Shown here piece after piece: positions 24,884 through 33,538 of a DNA stretch of 64,000 nucleotides. The translations under genes were made by a program, and so were the position numbers. Numbering within the stretch: position 1 is the first letter of the stretch; each line of letters opens with the position of its first letter. This stretch comes from Streptococcus sp. F0442 (GTDB lineage Bacteria; Bacillota; Bacilli; Lactobacillales; Streptococcaceae). The notes under the pieces are model-generated. The model ran no database searches and was not told the origin of the DNA. It saw only the letters and a list, made by a program, of their open reading frames with translations. The stretch spans positions 1-64,000 of the forward strand of contig NZ_KB373314.1 of assembly GCF_000314795.2 (NCBI RefSeq), read 5' to 3'.

Positions 24884-25321
24884 ATGTTAAAATCCAATAA
24901 GCTGATTATTTTTTTAATTTCCCTACCCTTTCTGATGGTCCTTGTTTTCTATTCTCTTAGTGAGCATCCTGGATACAGTGATGATGGGAATTTCGTCAGA
25001 AATCATGAGACTGCTATTAAGAGTGAGATCATCGCAAACTTAGCCCGGGAAAAGCAGGACATAGAATCTGTAACGCTCTTACCAAATACTGCTAGAGGAG
25101 AGTATGATAATGGTGGTGATGTGAGTGGACATTACCATATCTATTTTACAGCCTACGTTAATCATAATCGCGAGCGAACGATAAGAGTAGAACTATTCTT
25201 CCCAGATGCCAGCATTCCCCCTTTCACCTTGTTTCCTCCCAACCCATATAAAGACAAGGTCAAAAAGATGTCCAATTGGTTGATGGGGAATATTGAAGTA
25301 TCGGAAGAAACCTCTAAATAG
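24884..25321 (+). CDS. Membrane-anchored protein of unknown function
   Basis: A 145-residue protein with one N-terminal hydrophobic segment (LIIFLISLPFLMVLVFYSL) and an extracellular remainder without cysteines. It contains a beta-rich segment (HYHIYFTAYVNHNRERTIRVELFF). I do not recognise the family. The ATG at 24884 follows GATGAGG; an ATG at 24872 is also in frame. It is 13 nt after the toxin gene and may be co-transcribed with it. Confidence 0.6.
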   Translation: MLKSNKLIIFLISLPFLMVLVFYSLSEHPGYSDDGNFVRNHETAIKSEIIANLAREKQDIESVTLLPNTARGEYDNGGDVSGHYHIYFTAYVNHNRERTIRVELFFPDASIPPFTLFPPNPYKDKVKKMSNWLMGNIEVSEETSK

Positions 25322-25336
25322 AAATAAGAACAAGTC

Positions 25337-25780
25337 ATGATGAATAGAATAGTAGATGATCAGATAGTGCTTATTCCTTATTATAGGAATGATGACATTT
25401 CCCTTCTTTGGTATCAAGATAGTGAGGTTTGCAAACAAGTTGATAATACTGATCAGGTTTACGATCTAACAAAACTTCATAAAATGTATGATTACCTAAC
25501 TTCACACGGATCTTGCTATTATATCCAATATGAGGGAGTGTTAGTTGGGGATGTGACACTTCAAGATAACTCGGAACTTTCTATAGTGATCAGCAAAGAG
25601 TATCAGAATTTACATATCGGAAGACGATGTATTTCTGAAATGATACAGCTGGCAAAAGAGAAAGAAATGCTTAAGGTAACTGCTCAAATTTATCCTTTTA
25701 ATACTCAAAGTCAAAGAATGTTTTTGGCTTTGGGATTTCAGAAAGTAGATGAAAAGTGGTATGAATATAAGTTGATTTAG
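25337..25780 (+). CDS. GNAT-family acetyltransferase
   Basis: A 147-residue N-acetyltransferase with acetyl-CoA motif YQNLHIGRRCISEMI (about 94-108) and C-terminal NTQSQRMFLALGFQKV. It resembles RimJ/RimL-like enzymes; substrate unknown. Two consecutive ATG codons are possible starts and there is only a weak upstream purine stretch. Confidence 0.8.
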   Translation: MMNRIVDDQIVLIPYYRNDDISLLWYQDSEVCKQVDNTDQVYDLTKLHKMYDYLTSHGSCYYIQYEGVLVGDVTLQDNSELSIVISKEYQNLHIGRRCISEMIQLAKEKEMLKVTAQIYPFNTQSQRMFLALGFQKVDEKWYEYKLI

Positions 25781-25904
25781 AAAAGTTGTATATCTCCATA
25801 TATGTTAAGACTATAATCTACTGTTTATAAAACAATGTTCATGAAAAATAGACTTAAAGGGTACCTACTGATACATGGACAAGAGGTTTTTTCAGAAATC
25901 TAAA

Positions 25905-25952
25905 AATGAAGAGAACACCAACAGATGATTTTTTGTTGGTGTTCTCTTCATT
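25905..25952. terminator. Strong bidirectional terminator
   Basis: GAAGAGAACACCAACA (25908-25923) pairs perfectly with TGTTGGTGTTCTCTTC (25934-25949). It separates convergent transcription units. The rest of 25781-26062 shows nothing coding. Confidence 0.8.
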
Positions 25953-26062
25953 TGATTTTACGATCTATCTCGTTTTTTTATGTTTTCAACCAGTTAGACA
26001 GACAATTTGTAGGAGAACATTTAAACTCAAAATTTTGTACAGTTAATGAAAGCTTTTACCCA

Positions 26063-26848
26063 TTATAATCTGTCCGCAGTTCTATTTCGTATATGCATTG
26101 CTATCGGTGTGATGAGCAGGTATAGCAAGGTCAAAATGATAAAAAATCCGATATCGGCATCCAAAAATACATAAACGATATTAAAGCCAAAATGCATGAA
26201 AATAGAATAAATCAGATTATTATATTTTTCCAAAATAATATTCATACAAATAGTAATAGATGTAATCACAACTATGTTAGCAATAATATAAGGAATGGCA
26301 CGCCAGTCCGTAAATTTTGAATCTACAACCCACAGAAGTGTATGCCAGAAACACCAGACTAGACCTTGGTAAATAGATGATTTTAAAAAATGATACTTTT
26401 TATTAAATTCTTCTCTCATATAACCACGCCAACCTAATTCTTCACCAGTCGGACCTGATGTAAATGATAAGAATATACTTAGTGGCAATGATACGGTTCC
26501 TAGATTGATGTAGGAGAACATTGTTTTTTGGGTCATAAGTGAGTAGATGAAGAGTGATAATACACTGAGCCCAAATGTCAGACCAAATGAAGATAGGAGT
26601 GGGAGTAAAGACACTTTAGCGGAAAAACACCGCTTAAGGAAAGTTGTTCTTTTCTCATCAGTCCTGAAATATTTCCATCCAAATAAAAGTAGGTATGATG
26701 GAGACCACGCGACGATATTTCGTACAATCCACATGATAACGGGTGGAACCTTAAATAATAAACTTGCAGGAGCTGCTACAAAAATAATGAGTGCCCAAAC
26801 AAGGACATAAGAACTGATGATGTATCTTTTTAAATAATTTACGTTCAT
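26063..26848 (-). CDS. CPBP-family intramembrane protease
   Basis: A 261-residue multi-pass membrane protein of the CPBP family. Motif 1 is GEELGWRGYM (about 138-147), motif 2 is FWHTLLW near 174, and FMHFGFN near 226 supplies the last histidine and asparagine. All conserved residues are intact. It is 16 bp downstream of the XRE regulator gene on the same strand, so the two form an operon. The membrane substrate is unknown. Confidence 0.85.
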   Translation of the reverse strand: MNVNYLKRYIISSYVLVWALIIFVAAPASLLFKVPPVIMWIVRNIVAWSPSYLLLFGWKYFRTDEKRTTFLKRCFSAKVSLLPLLSSFGLTFGLSVLSLFIYSLMTQKTMFSYINLGTVSLPLSIFLSFTSGPTGEELGWRGYMREEFNKKYHFLKSSIYQGLVWCFWHTLLWVVDSKFTDWRAIPYIIANIVVITSITICMNIILEKYNNLIYSIFMHFGFNIVYVFLDADIGFFIILTLLYLLITPIAMHIRNRTADRL

Positions 26849-26864
26849 TTAGTTCTCCTCTTTC

Positions 26865-27740
26865 TTAGGCTGTATAGATAACCAGTTCACTCTTAATACC
26901 ATTTAATTCAATTATATTATCTGAATCGGGTGAATCGAATGGTTTAGTTTTTTGTCCATTTTTTTCATAATAAATGTTTGTTCCAATCCCTTTGGTGACA
27001 GCAGTAAATAGGCTGTTTTCAGGAATACGCATTCTAGATGTTGCTGAAATCTGGTTAATGTCAACTTCACCGTTTAATGAATGACATAATACTTCCATAT
27101 CAAGATTACAGTTTATTTTTACTTTACCTGAAATATCTTCTAGGGTTAAACGAGATGTCTTAACGTCAAGTTCGATATTGTCACATTCTAGGGAGTGAAT
27201 TTCTACAGACTTTGCACGAACCGCACATTCAATGTGACTAATATAAGGAGTTGGGATTTGCACAAAGATACTGACAGTTTCTTTAGCCGTTGCCTCTGTT
27301 ACACCATTATAACGTTTTACATCTACGTCAATTCTTTTTCTACTATCATCAATTTTTACTTTAAAATCATTTTGAAGTGTAGGAAGAAGGTTAGATACCA
27401 GACGAACTCGAATTTTTTCTCCCTTGTATCCAGACAATACAAACTTTTCTGCGCCTCCAAATTTCATATCATAGCTCTTGATCTTATCGATATCATACTC
27501 TGTGATACTCTCAAAAAGATATTCGCTCGTCTTAAGAGTAGTTCTTTCATTACAGATTAGCTCATCGATAGAGATGTTAAATAGGTTTGAGATGGATATC
27601 ATATTTTCGATATCTGGAATTCCAGCACCAGTTTCCCACTTTGTTACAGCTTGTCTGGATACACCGATTTTTTCAGCTAAAAGTTCTTGTGACATCCCTA
27701 CTTGTTTACGTATGGATTTTAATTTTTCAGCAAATGTCAT
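26865..27740 (-). CDS. XRE regulator with DUF4097 beta-helical domain
   Basis: A 291-residue protein. Residues about 5-60 form an XRE helix-turn-helix (EKLKSIRKQVGMSQELLAEKIGVS..., AVTKWETGAGIPDIENM). From about 85 on, the sequence is a repetitive beta-rich region with periodic hydrophobic/charged strands (SVEIHSLECDNIELDVKTSRLTLEDISGKVKI), like DUF4097/DUF4098 putative adhesin-fold domains. No membrane segment or signal peptide is present, so the beta domain probably acts as a cytoplasmic sensor. GGAGG precedes the ATG. Confidence 0.85.
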   Translation of the reverse strand: MTFAEKLKSIRKQVGMSQELLAEKIGVSRQAVTKWETGAGIPDIENMISISNLFNISIDELICNERTTLKTSEYLFESITEYDIDKIKSYDMKFGGAEKFVLSGYKGEKIRVRLVSNLLPTLQNDFKVKIDDSRKRIDVDVKRYNGVTEATAKETVSIFVQIPTPYISHIECAVRAKSVEIHSLECDNIELDVKTSRLTLEDISGKVKINCNLDMEVLCHSLNGEVDINQISATSRMRIPENSLFTAVTKGIGTNIYYEKNGQKTKPFDSPDSDNIIELNGIKSELVIYTA

Positions 27741-28027
27741 GTTGTATGACCTCCTCTATATTTTATGATGTAATTTGTCATAAAGTAGCAATATGACTGA
27801 TTTTAGTATAGAATAAACGATGATTACAGCACAAGCAAGTAGAGGTTGCATTCTCATTTTTTTTGCTACTTTGCGTGGCATTTATCGTTTTAACGTTGAT
27901 TTTTAGCATTATTTTAGTTATTTTATCATACATTCAAATAATAGAATTAAAAATAATATTTTGAAATCCCTGATAGTCTACTAGTAATAAAAATAGCATA
28001 AAATAGGTTCTAAAAAATTATTTGTTC

Positions 28028-28048
28028 TGTAACCGTTTTTTCTGCTAT
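28028..28048 (+). promoter_or_regulatory. Promoter with cre-like site before the nuclease gene
   Basis: TGTAACCGTTTTTT (28028-28041) matches 12 of 14 positions of the CcpA cre consensus and is followed by an extended -10, TGCTATAAT (-10 hexamer at 28044). A -35 is not obvious. The rest of 27741-28082 is AT-rich without genes. Confidence 0.5.
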
Positions 28049-28082
28049 AATATCACTATATAGAAATGTGGGAGTTTCAATC

Positions 28083-29102
28083 ATGGTTACAAAACGATTT
28101 TTGAAAAATGTTATTGTTGCGATGGTCTCGGTTTTTATGTCCATGGCCGTTGTTCAAGGGGGTCAAGCCCAGCAAACTGGACTCGACTATCAAAGTCTTA
28201 ACCTGCTACCTTTTACTGGTAACAAACAACTCGTTCTAGGGGAGTTTGACCATTTAGGTCGTGCGACCTCCGCTCATATTCAGCTGCAGGACAAGGATGA
28301 GCCAAAGAAAAAAAGAGAACCACGGCTCAGCTATAATCCGGTTGGATGGCACAATTATAAGATCGCTTATGGAAACAAGGGAAAGAAGGCCTGGTTGTTC
28401 CACAGAGGGCATTTGATTGGCTATCAGTTTAGCGGTCTGACCAATGAAGGGAAAAATCTGGTTCCTCTAACTGCATGGACCAATACGGGAAATTATAAAG
28501 GGACAGCGGATAGCAATGTGGAAGGCATGCTCTACTACGAGAAACGACTCGATAGCTGGCTGGCTACCCACCCAAATTACTGGTTAGACTATAAGGTGAC
28601 TCCGGTCTATACTGGAGATGAATTGATTCCTCGGCAGGTGACCTTGCAATATGTAGGAATTGATCGAGATGGCAACCTTTTACCTATCCATCTAAGTAGT
28701 CCCAAAGAGTCAGTAGATGCTTATGGAATCACCACCGTTACCTTGGACAACTACTCTAAGAATGCGACTATTGATTATCTGAAGGGAACTGCCAAGCCAT
28801 CTTTAGTGCCGACAGAACCAAGTAGTCAACCTCAGCCTGCTATTCCTTCTGTAGAGACGCAACCAAGTCAAGCCCCTCAACCGAGTCAAGCAGTAGAGCC
28901 AGCTCAGCCAGTCCAACCTGTCGAGCCTGCAGAGCCAACTCCTCAACTAGCTCCAGTTGTTTATGTGGCCAGAAATGGGAGTGCGGATGTTTACTGGTAT
29001 TCTAAAGATAGCATGCCACGAAATACCAACTTTGCGAAAGTAGTTGAAATGTCAGAAGAGCAAGCGCTAAGTCTTGGAAAGAGGCATACAAGTAAGGAAT
29101 GA
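28083..29102 (+). CDS. Secreted DNA/RNA non-specific endonuclease (EndA-like)
   Basis: A 339-residue beta-beta-alpha-metal nuclease with an N-terminal signal segment (FLKNVIVAMVSVFMSMAVVQGGQAQ). The active-site motif is HRGH at 107-110, where most EndA-type enzymes have DRGH; the metal-site asparagine region NLVPLTAWTNTGNYKG follows near 127-142. A Pro/Gln/Ser-rich linker (about 238-295) leads to a C-terminal module VYVARNGSADVYWYSKDSMP. Likely roles are extracellular DNA degradation or DNA processing at the surface. The ATG at 28083 has GGGAG 8 nt upstream. Confidence 0.88.
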   Translation: MVTKRFLKNVIVAMVSVFMSMAVVQGGQAQQTGLDYQSLNLLPFTGNKQLVLGEFDHLGRATSAHIQLQDKDEPKKKREPRLSYNPVGWHNYKIAYGNKGKKAWLFHRGHLIGYQFSGLTNEGKNLVPLTAWTNTGNYKGTADSNVEGMLYYEKRLDSWLATHPNYWLDYKVTPVYTGDELIPRQVTLQYVGIDRDGNLLPIHLSSPKESVDAYGITTVTLDNYSKNATIDYLKGTAKPSLVPTEPSSQPQPAIPSVETQPSQAPQPSQAVEPAQPVQPVEPAEPTPQLAPVVYVARNGSADVYWYSKDSMPRNTNFAKVVEMSEEQALSLGKRHTSKE

Positions 29103-29125
29103 GGAACAGTTATTATGATAATGAG

Positions 29126-29148
29126 AAAGCCCAATTGTTGGGCTTTTT
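29126..29148 (+). terminator. Terminator of the nuclease gene
   Basis: AAAGCCCAATTGTTGGGCTTTTT, a short stem with T-run. A near-identical terminator recurs at 29616-29637. Confidence 0.75.
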
Positions 29149-29221
29149 GTGTAGGGTAAGTACTAAATAGGAGAACTAAAATGATTGAAAATATGCTATA
29201 ATAATAGGACGGAGGTGGAAT

Positions 29222-29398
29222 ATGACCTTAGATATAGATAAAGAAAAAATGATGATTATGGGTGTGATTTTTGACAACAAAAAGGTTTTTAAGAGCGTCT
29301 GGTTTGCTCTGAGCACCAATATGATTGAAGGATGGCATCCCACGGTAGAAGACGTGGAGCGACTGAGAGAAGAGGCCATTCTGGAAAGTGCAAACTAG
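29222..29398 (+). CDS. Small VbhA-like antitoxin candidate
   Basis: A 58-residue protein with an excellent GGAGGTG ribosome site, probably too short for many annotators. The helix LSTNMIEGWHPTVEDVERL contains the (S/T)xxxE(G/N) inhibitory motif (T-NMI-E-G) of Fic-domain antitoxins such as VbhA, which block the ATP site of Fic AMP-transferases. No Fic toxin gene follows: 29399-29791 is non-coding. It may act on a Fic protein elsewhere or be an orphan. The family assignment is from motif and size only. Confidence 0.6.
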   Translation: MTLDIDKEKMMIMGVIFDNKKVFKSVWFALSTNMIEGWHPTVEDVERLREEAILESAN

Positions 29399-29528
29399 AA
29401 TGATCTGTTTTTGAACTATACTTGTAGGTTTAATTTTCTGTTTGTATGAATAATTGTATAAGTAAATTTTAAACAATACGAATAACACTTGAATTATCTA
29501 GTAAAAACTGTACAATATAATTAATAGG

Positions 29529-29637
29529 ACCGCCCACCTCTCTTTGATGTGACAAGGCGGACATTTTTTAAAAATATTGAAATAACTATTTAAGAATAAT
29601 TCCACCAAGATCTTTAAGCCCAATTGCTGGGCTTTTT
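29529..29637 (+). terminator. Two terminator-like hairpins in a 390-bp gap
   Basis: CCGCC...GGCGG followed by a T-run (29529-29570), and AAGCCCAATTGCTGGGCTTTTT (29616-29637). No gene is visible in 29399-29690. Confidence 0.55.
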
Positions 29638-29690
29638 ATGTTGCATTACAATCTTAAAAAGCTAGTAATCTAAAATGATCTCTCAGAATC

Positions 29691-29750
29691 TTGCAAACGT
29701 TTTTATAAAGTAGTATACTAGAAATAGTTTATGGAATCGTTTGCATAAAA
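29691..29750 (+). promoter_or_regulatory. Promoter with MalR/CcpA-type operators
   Basis: -35 TTGCAA (29691-29696) and -10 TATACT (29714-29719) are 17 bp apart. The -35 lies in TGCAAACGTTTTTA, and downstream of the start site is ATCGTTTGCATAAAACG; both contain the CGTTTGC/GCAAACG core recognised by LacI-family regulators such as MalR in streptococci. Repression in the absence of maltodextrins is expected. Confidence 0.65.
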
Positions 29751-29791
29751 CGGTAAATGATGAAAAGAGAGTATAGTAGGAGACGAGACAG

Positions 29792-31540
29792 ATGGAATTA
29801 ACAGCGATTTATCACCGGCCTGAATCGGAGTATGCCTATCTTTATAAGGACGGCCAGCTCCACATTCGCATTCGGACTAAGAAAGAAGATATCAAACGGA
29901 TTGTCTTGCATTATGGGGATCCTTTTATTTTTATAGAGGATCTTTATGAGGCGACCAAGGAAATGGACAAGGTGACAACAGACGACCTATTTGATTACTG
30001 GCAGGTGTCAGTATCTGTTGGCCATGCTCGGATCCAGTACCTCTTTGAATTAGAAGATACAAAAGGGAAGAAGGTCTTGTACGGAGATCGAGGTGTGGCT
30101 TCCTATAACAAGGAGAACCTTGACTTCGTCATGAACGGCTTTAAGCTACCTTTTATCCATGAGATTGATGGTTGTGCTGTTCCGGATTGGGTGGCGCAGA
30201 CGGTTTGGTATCAGATTTTTCCTGAGCGCTTTGCCAATGGGAATCCAGCCATTTCGCCAGAAGGTGTTCGTCCTTGGGATGCCTCTATTGCTCCTCAAGT
30301 ATTGGATTTCTTTGGTGGTGATTTGCAAGGGATCATCGATCATCTGGACTACTTGCAGGAGTTAGGAATTACAGGGCTCTATCTTTGCCCGATTTTTGAA
30401 TCTCCGAGCAACCACAAGTACGATACCATTGACTATTTTGAAATTGATCGACATTTTGGTGATAAGGAGACCTTCCACCAGTTAGTGAAAGAGGCCCATT
30501 CGCGTGGGATGAAGATTATGCTGGATGCCGTCTTTAACCATATTGGTTATGATTCACCCCAATGGCAGGATGTGGTCAAATACGGGGAGGATTCGATTTA
30601 CAAGGACTGGTTCCATATCAAAGAGTTCCCTGTCTCCTCAGGAAATCTGTGGAATAGTCGCGACTTGTCTTACCATGCTTTTGCCTTTGCGGGCTTTATG
30701 CCTAAGCTCAATACGGCTAATCCTGAGGTGAAGGCCTATCTCTTGAAGGTGGCGACTTACTGGATTGAAGAGTTTGATATTGATGCTTGGCGACTGGATG
30801 TGGCCAATGAGATCGACCATCAATTCTGGCGGGATTTCCGTAAGGCGGTCTTGGCCAAGAAGCCGGATCTCTATATCCTCGGGGAAATCTGGCATTCGTC
30901 CCAACCTTGGCTCAAGGGCGATGAGTTCCATGCGGTGATGAACTATCCCCTCTCTGAAAGTATCAAGGATTATTTCCTGCGGGGGCATAAGGAGACGCAA
31001 CGCTTCATTTGGGAAATCAATAGCCAGTCCATGTACTATAGGCAACAAATCTCTGAGGTTATGTTTAACCTCTTGGACTCGCATGATACAGAGCGCATCC
31101 TGACGACGGCAAAAGGCGATCTTCAGTCTGTCAAGTCTGCTCTCGCCTTCCTTTATCTGCAACGAGGAACGCCCTGTATCTATTATGGAACGGAGCTAGC
31201 CCTTATCGGTGGCCCAGACCCAGATTGCCGCCGTGTCATGCCATGGGAGCGCGTGTCAGCTGATAATGACATGCTAAACTTTATGAAGGACTTGATCCAG
31301 CTCCGAAAAGAAGTAGCAGGCATGATTCAGCATGGCAAGGTTAGCTTGGAAGAATTAGAGCCGGATGTAGTGGTAGTAGAATGGCAATATGAGGGTCAGA
31401 TTCTCAAAGCCTACTTTAACCACTCCAAGAAAGACGTTGTCCTAGAAAGAGAACAAGTAGGTCTGATCAGTCTTGGGAATATATCCGATGGTCGATTGAT
31501 CATTCAACCAAATGGCTTCGTTATTTATGGGGAAAATTAG
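29792..31540 (+). CDS. Neopullulanase / maltogenic amylase (GH13)
   Basis: A 582-residue intracellular alpha-glucan hydrolase (no signal peptide) acting on maltodextrins, cyclodextrins or pullulan. It has an N-terminal beta-sandwich (about 1-120, CBM34-like) typical of GH13_20, then the TIM barrel. Conserved regions are present: DAVFNHIG near 244, WRLDVANE with the nucleophile aspartate near 335, LGEIWH with the acid/base glutamate near 364, and LLDSHDTER near 428. GGAGACGAGACAG precedes the ATG. A terminator (31549-31581) follows. Confidence 0.92.
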   Translation: MELTAIYHRPESEYAYLYKDGQLHIRIRTKKEDIKRIVLHYGDPFIFIEDLYEATKEMDKVTTDDLFDYWQVSVSVGHARIQYLFELEDTKGKKVLYGDRGVASYNKENLDFVMNGFKLPFIHEIDGCAVPDWVAQTVWYQIFPERFANGNPAISPEGVRPWDASIAPQVLDFFGGDLQGIIDHLDYLQELGITGLYLCPIFESPSNHKYDTIDYFEIDRHFGDKETFHQLVKEAHSRGMKIMLDAVFNHIGYDSPQWQDVVKYGEDSIYKDWFHIKEFPVSSGNLWNSRDLSYHAFAFAGFMPKLNTANPEVKAYLLKVATYWIEEFDIDAWRLDVANEIDHQFWRDFRKAVLAKKPDLYILGEIWHSSQPWLKGDEFHAVMNYPLSESIKDYFLRGHKETQRFIWEINSQSMYYRQQISEVMFNLLDSHDTERILTTAKGDLQSVKSALAFLYLQRGTPCIYYGTELALIGGPDPDCRRVMPWERVSADNDMLNFMKDLIQLRKEVAGMIQHGKVSLEELEPDVVVVEWQYEGQILKAYFNHSKKDVVLEREQVGLISLGNISDGRLIIQPNGFVIYGEN

Positions 31541-31548
31541 TAAGAAAG

Positions 31549-31581
31549 AAGACTGAAATTGAGGTATTTCAGTCTTTTTTT
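31549..31581 (+). terminator. Terminator of the amylase gene
   Basis: AAGACTGAAAT...ATTTCAGTCTT with a seven-T run. Confidence 0.8.
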
Positions 31582-31644
31582 ATAAATGGTTTCTTTATTC
31601 GTACCCTTATATTATAATAGGAGATGAGAAAGGGAGAGACGGTG

Positions 31645-32163
31645 ATGAAGATGTTAGCAATCAATCCTATTTCGGTTAAAAAAAGAATGATAGAATTTCT
31701 ATTCGATTATCTTTTCATTCTAGCTTATTTAGTTCTTCTGTTTATAGTTTCGATGCTTATTTACATCATTTTTTTTAATGGTGTCCCAGAGTTTACAGAA
31801 ATTCAGTCACAGTGGCTTGTATTTTTAACATCTATTTTGCCAATCACGCTCCTGTTCACATTCTTGGATTATGCAAAAAATGGGAGTTTGGGGAAGACAA
31901 AAGCGGGACTTGAGCTGGTCTACCAGAAAAAAACAGTTCAGGCTAGCTTGATCAGAAATACCATTAAATTTTTACCTTGGCAACTCGGTCATATGGGCAC
32001 GATTCATGGTTTCTATAGTAATTTTGACGGATTATCCATTAGCCTCTCTATTTCGGCGACTCTCCTCGCAGTTTTGCTACTGGTAATGACGATGTTTAGG
32101 AAAGATAAGAGGCACCTAGGTGACCTGCTAGCCCATACGCAAGTGCAACTAAAAGAAGAATAG
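31645..32163 (+). CDS. RDD-family membrane protein
   Basis: A 172-residue protein with about four hydrophobic helices. The helix-1 motif RMIEFLFDYLFILAYLVLLF and the loop GSLGKTKAGLELVYQKK are characteristic of the RDD family, a group of unknown-function membrane proteins. The ATG at 31645 has GGGAGAG 6 nt upstream, so I prefer it to an ATG seven codons earlier that contains that site. Confidence 0.7.
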   Translation: MKMLAINPISVKKRMIEFLFDYLFILAYLVLLFIVSMLIYIIFFNGVPEFTEIQSQWLVFLTSILPITLLFTFLDYAKNGSLGKTKAGLELVYQKKTVQASLIRNTIKFLPWQLGHMGTIHGFYSNFDGLSISLSISATLLAVLLLVMTMFRKDKRHLGDLLAHTQVQLKEE

Positions 32164-32223
32164 GGTAGAGATTGTTTATCCTATCCTTAAAGAAAAAGAC
32201 AAACATAGTTAGGAAGTATCTTT

Positions 32224-32667
32224 ATGAATGAGACTGTTGAGTTTACAAATCTTTGTATGGTAAGAGACGGCGATAGAGTTCTTGTTATGGATCGTAAAAA
32301 AGAGGACTGGCCAGGTATAACCTTTCCTGGTGGTCATGTCGAAGTGGGAGAGTCATTTACGGAAGCAGTGATCCGTGAAGTGAAGGAAGAGACTGGCTTA
32401 AGGATCGCTTCTCCCCAGATGTGTGGAATGAAAGATTGGGTGGAAGACGACATTCGTTATGTAGTTCTCTTTTATAAGACAGAAAAGTTTGAAGGAGACT
32501 TAATATCCACTGAAGAGGGAGAAGTCTGGTGGGAGAACCTGAAAGAATTGCCAAATCTAGACCTCTCCGTAGATATGGAAGATATGCTTCGTATTTTTCT
32601 TGAAGAAGACCTGTCTGAATTTTTCTACTACCAAGATGGAGAAGACTGGAAGTACGATTTAAAGTAA
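32224..32667 (+). CDS. NUDIX hydrolase (MutT-like)
   Basis: A 147-residue NUDIX pyrophosphatase. The complete Nudix box GGHVEVGESFTEAVIREVKEETGL spans about residues 39-61 (split here: GX5EX7REVKEETG). It hydrolyses nucleoside diphosphates linked to another group; 8-oxo-dGTP is a common substrate of close relatives. AGGAAG precedes the ATG. Confidence 0.88.
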   Translation: MNETVEFTNLCMVRDGDRVLVMDRKKEDWPGITFPGGHVEVGESFTEAVIREVKEETGLRIASPQMCGMKDWVEDDIRYVVLFYKTEKFEGDLISTEEGEVWWENLKELPNLDLSVDMEDMLRIFLEEDLSEFFYYQDGEDWKYDLK

Positions 32668-32695
32668 AATTGAACGCTGATTCTGAAAAAAATAA

Positions 32696-32848
32696 CCTGA
32701 TCCAAGTGTAATAGAGCAAAGTACCAAATTAAAAGTGATGAGTGACTTAGTCAAGAAATATGATCGAAAATGGGATAATGATTGTGCCAAAGAGCACCAT
32801 GCTAGCATGCTCAGTCTATTAAAAACGGAGATAGAAAAGTACAAATAG
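32696..32848 (+). pseudogene. Possible C-terminal gene fragment
   Basis: An open frame after a TAA encodes about 50 residues, ending in SDLVKKYDRKWDND...LLKTEIEKYK; its only ATG (32738) lacks a ribosome site. The composition looks like a real protein tail. It could be the end of a decayed gene or a 36-residue small protein. No family recognised. Confidence 0.3.
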
Positions 32849-32947
32849 GTATTGACTTGCCCTTGCTCTGTTTTCAGTTTCTTTAGTTGTACATTCCTCT
32901 CCATAGGTGTATAATGTGTCCTTAGATAAACAAATGAGGAGTTTACT

Positions 32948-33259
32948 ATGGAATTAAAAGATTTTACAGAAAAAGAACAAGAACAGATCAACCAAGGTTT
33001 GAGTACAGCTGAGATTTCTGATAAAGAAGCGGCGAAGAAGTTGCTCGCTTTAGTCCCGCAAGAATGGATCAAGCGTATTCCATTCTTTGTCAGAGGGCAT
33101 GCGACGACCAAGACAGTTGAGCGTGTAGCCAAGAAATACCCTGAACTCTATGCTGTGGCAAAACGTCAAGGAGACCTTCCTGAAAAAGAACGGGAAGAAT
33201 TGCGTGTCATTATGACGGAAGTCTTTGAAGAAAAGATGAACAAACACAAGATTAAATAA
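32948..33259 (+). CDS. Conserved small cytoplasmic protein of unknown function
   Basis: A 103-residue charged, mostly helical protein (ELKDFTEKEQEQINQGL..., VERVAKKYPELYAVAKRQG). It has no membrane segment or cysteine. I know of similar small proteins in streptococci but no function. GAGGAG is 8 nt upstream of the ATG. A terminator (33301-33338, TGATTGCA/TGCAGTCG with T-run) follows. Confidence 0.65.
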   Translation: MELKDFTEKEQEQINQGLSTAEISDKEAAKKLLALVPQEWIKRIPFFVRGHATTKTVERVAKKYPELYAVAKRQGDLPEKEREELRVIMTEVFEEKMNKHKIK

Positions 33260-33358
33260 TCCTTTATAATACTTTGATATTTTTTATCTCTCAATGGAAC
33301 GAGTGATTGCAGTTGAAATATTGCAGTCGCTTTTTTATTTACCAGTATAAAGACTTTT

Positions 33359-33506
33359 ACATTAGTTAATAAAAAAGAAGAATATTTCATGATATAATAC
33401 TAATGAAAGTAGTTCAAGAGGAATGAAGTATTACATTAGTAAATAAAAATGAAGAATATTTCATGGTATAATACTAATGAAAGCAGTTCAAGAGGAATCA
33501 AATATT
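33359..33506 (+). repeat. Tandemly duplicated 74-bp promoter region
   Basis: Two consecutive ~74-bp units start at 33359 and 33433. Each contains ATTTCATG(A/G)TATAATACTAATGAAAG, an extended -10 promoter (TGnTATAAT; hexamers at 33393 and 33467), and TTCAAGAGGAAT. The units differ at a few positions. The downstream gene at 33539 may thus have two start sites. Confidence 0.8.
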
Positions 33507-33538
33507 CCATTGGAGAAAAACAAGTAAAGGTAGTCATT

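Noticed and set aside
30638-31162. 174-codon minus-strand frame within the amylase gene
   Set aside because: It lies opposite conserved GH13 catalytic regions and has no recognisable domain.
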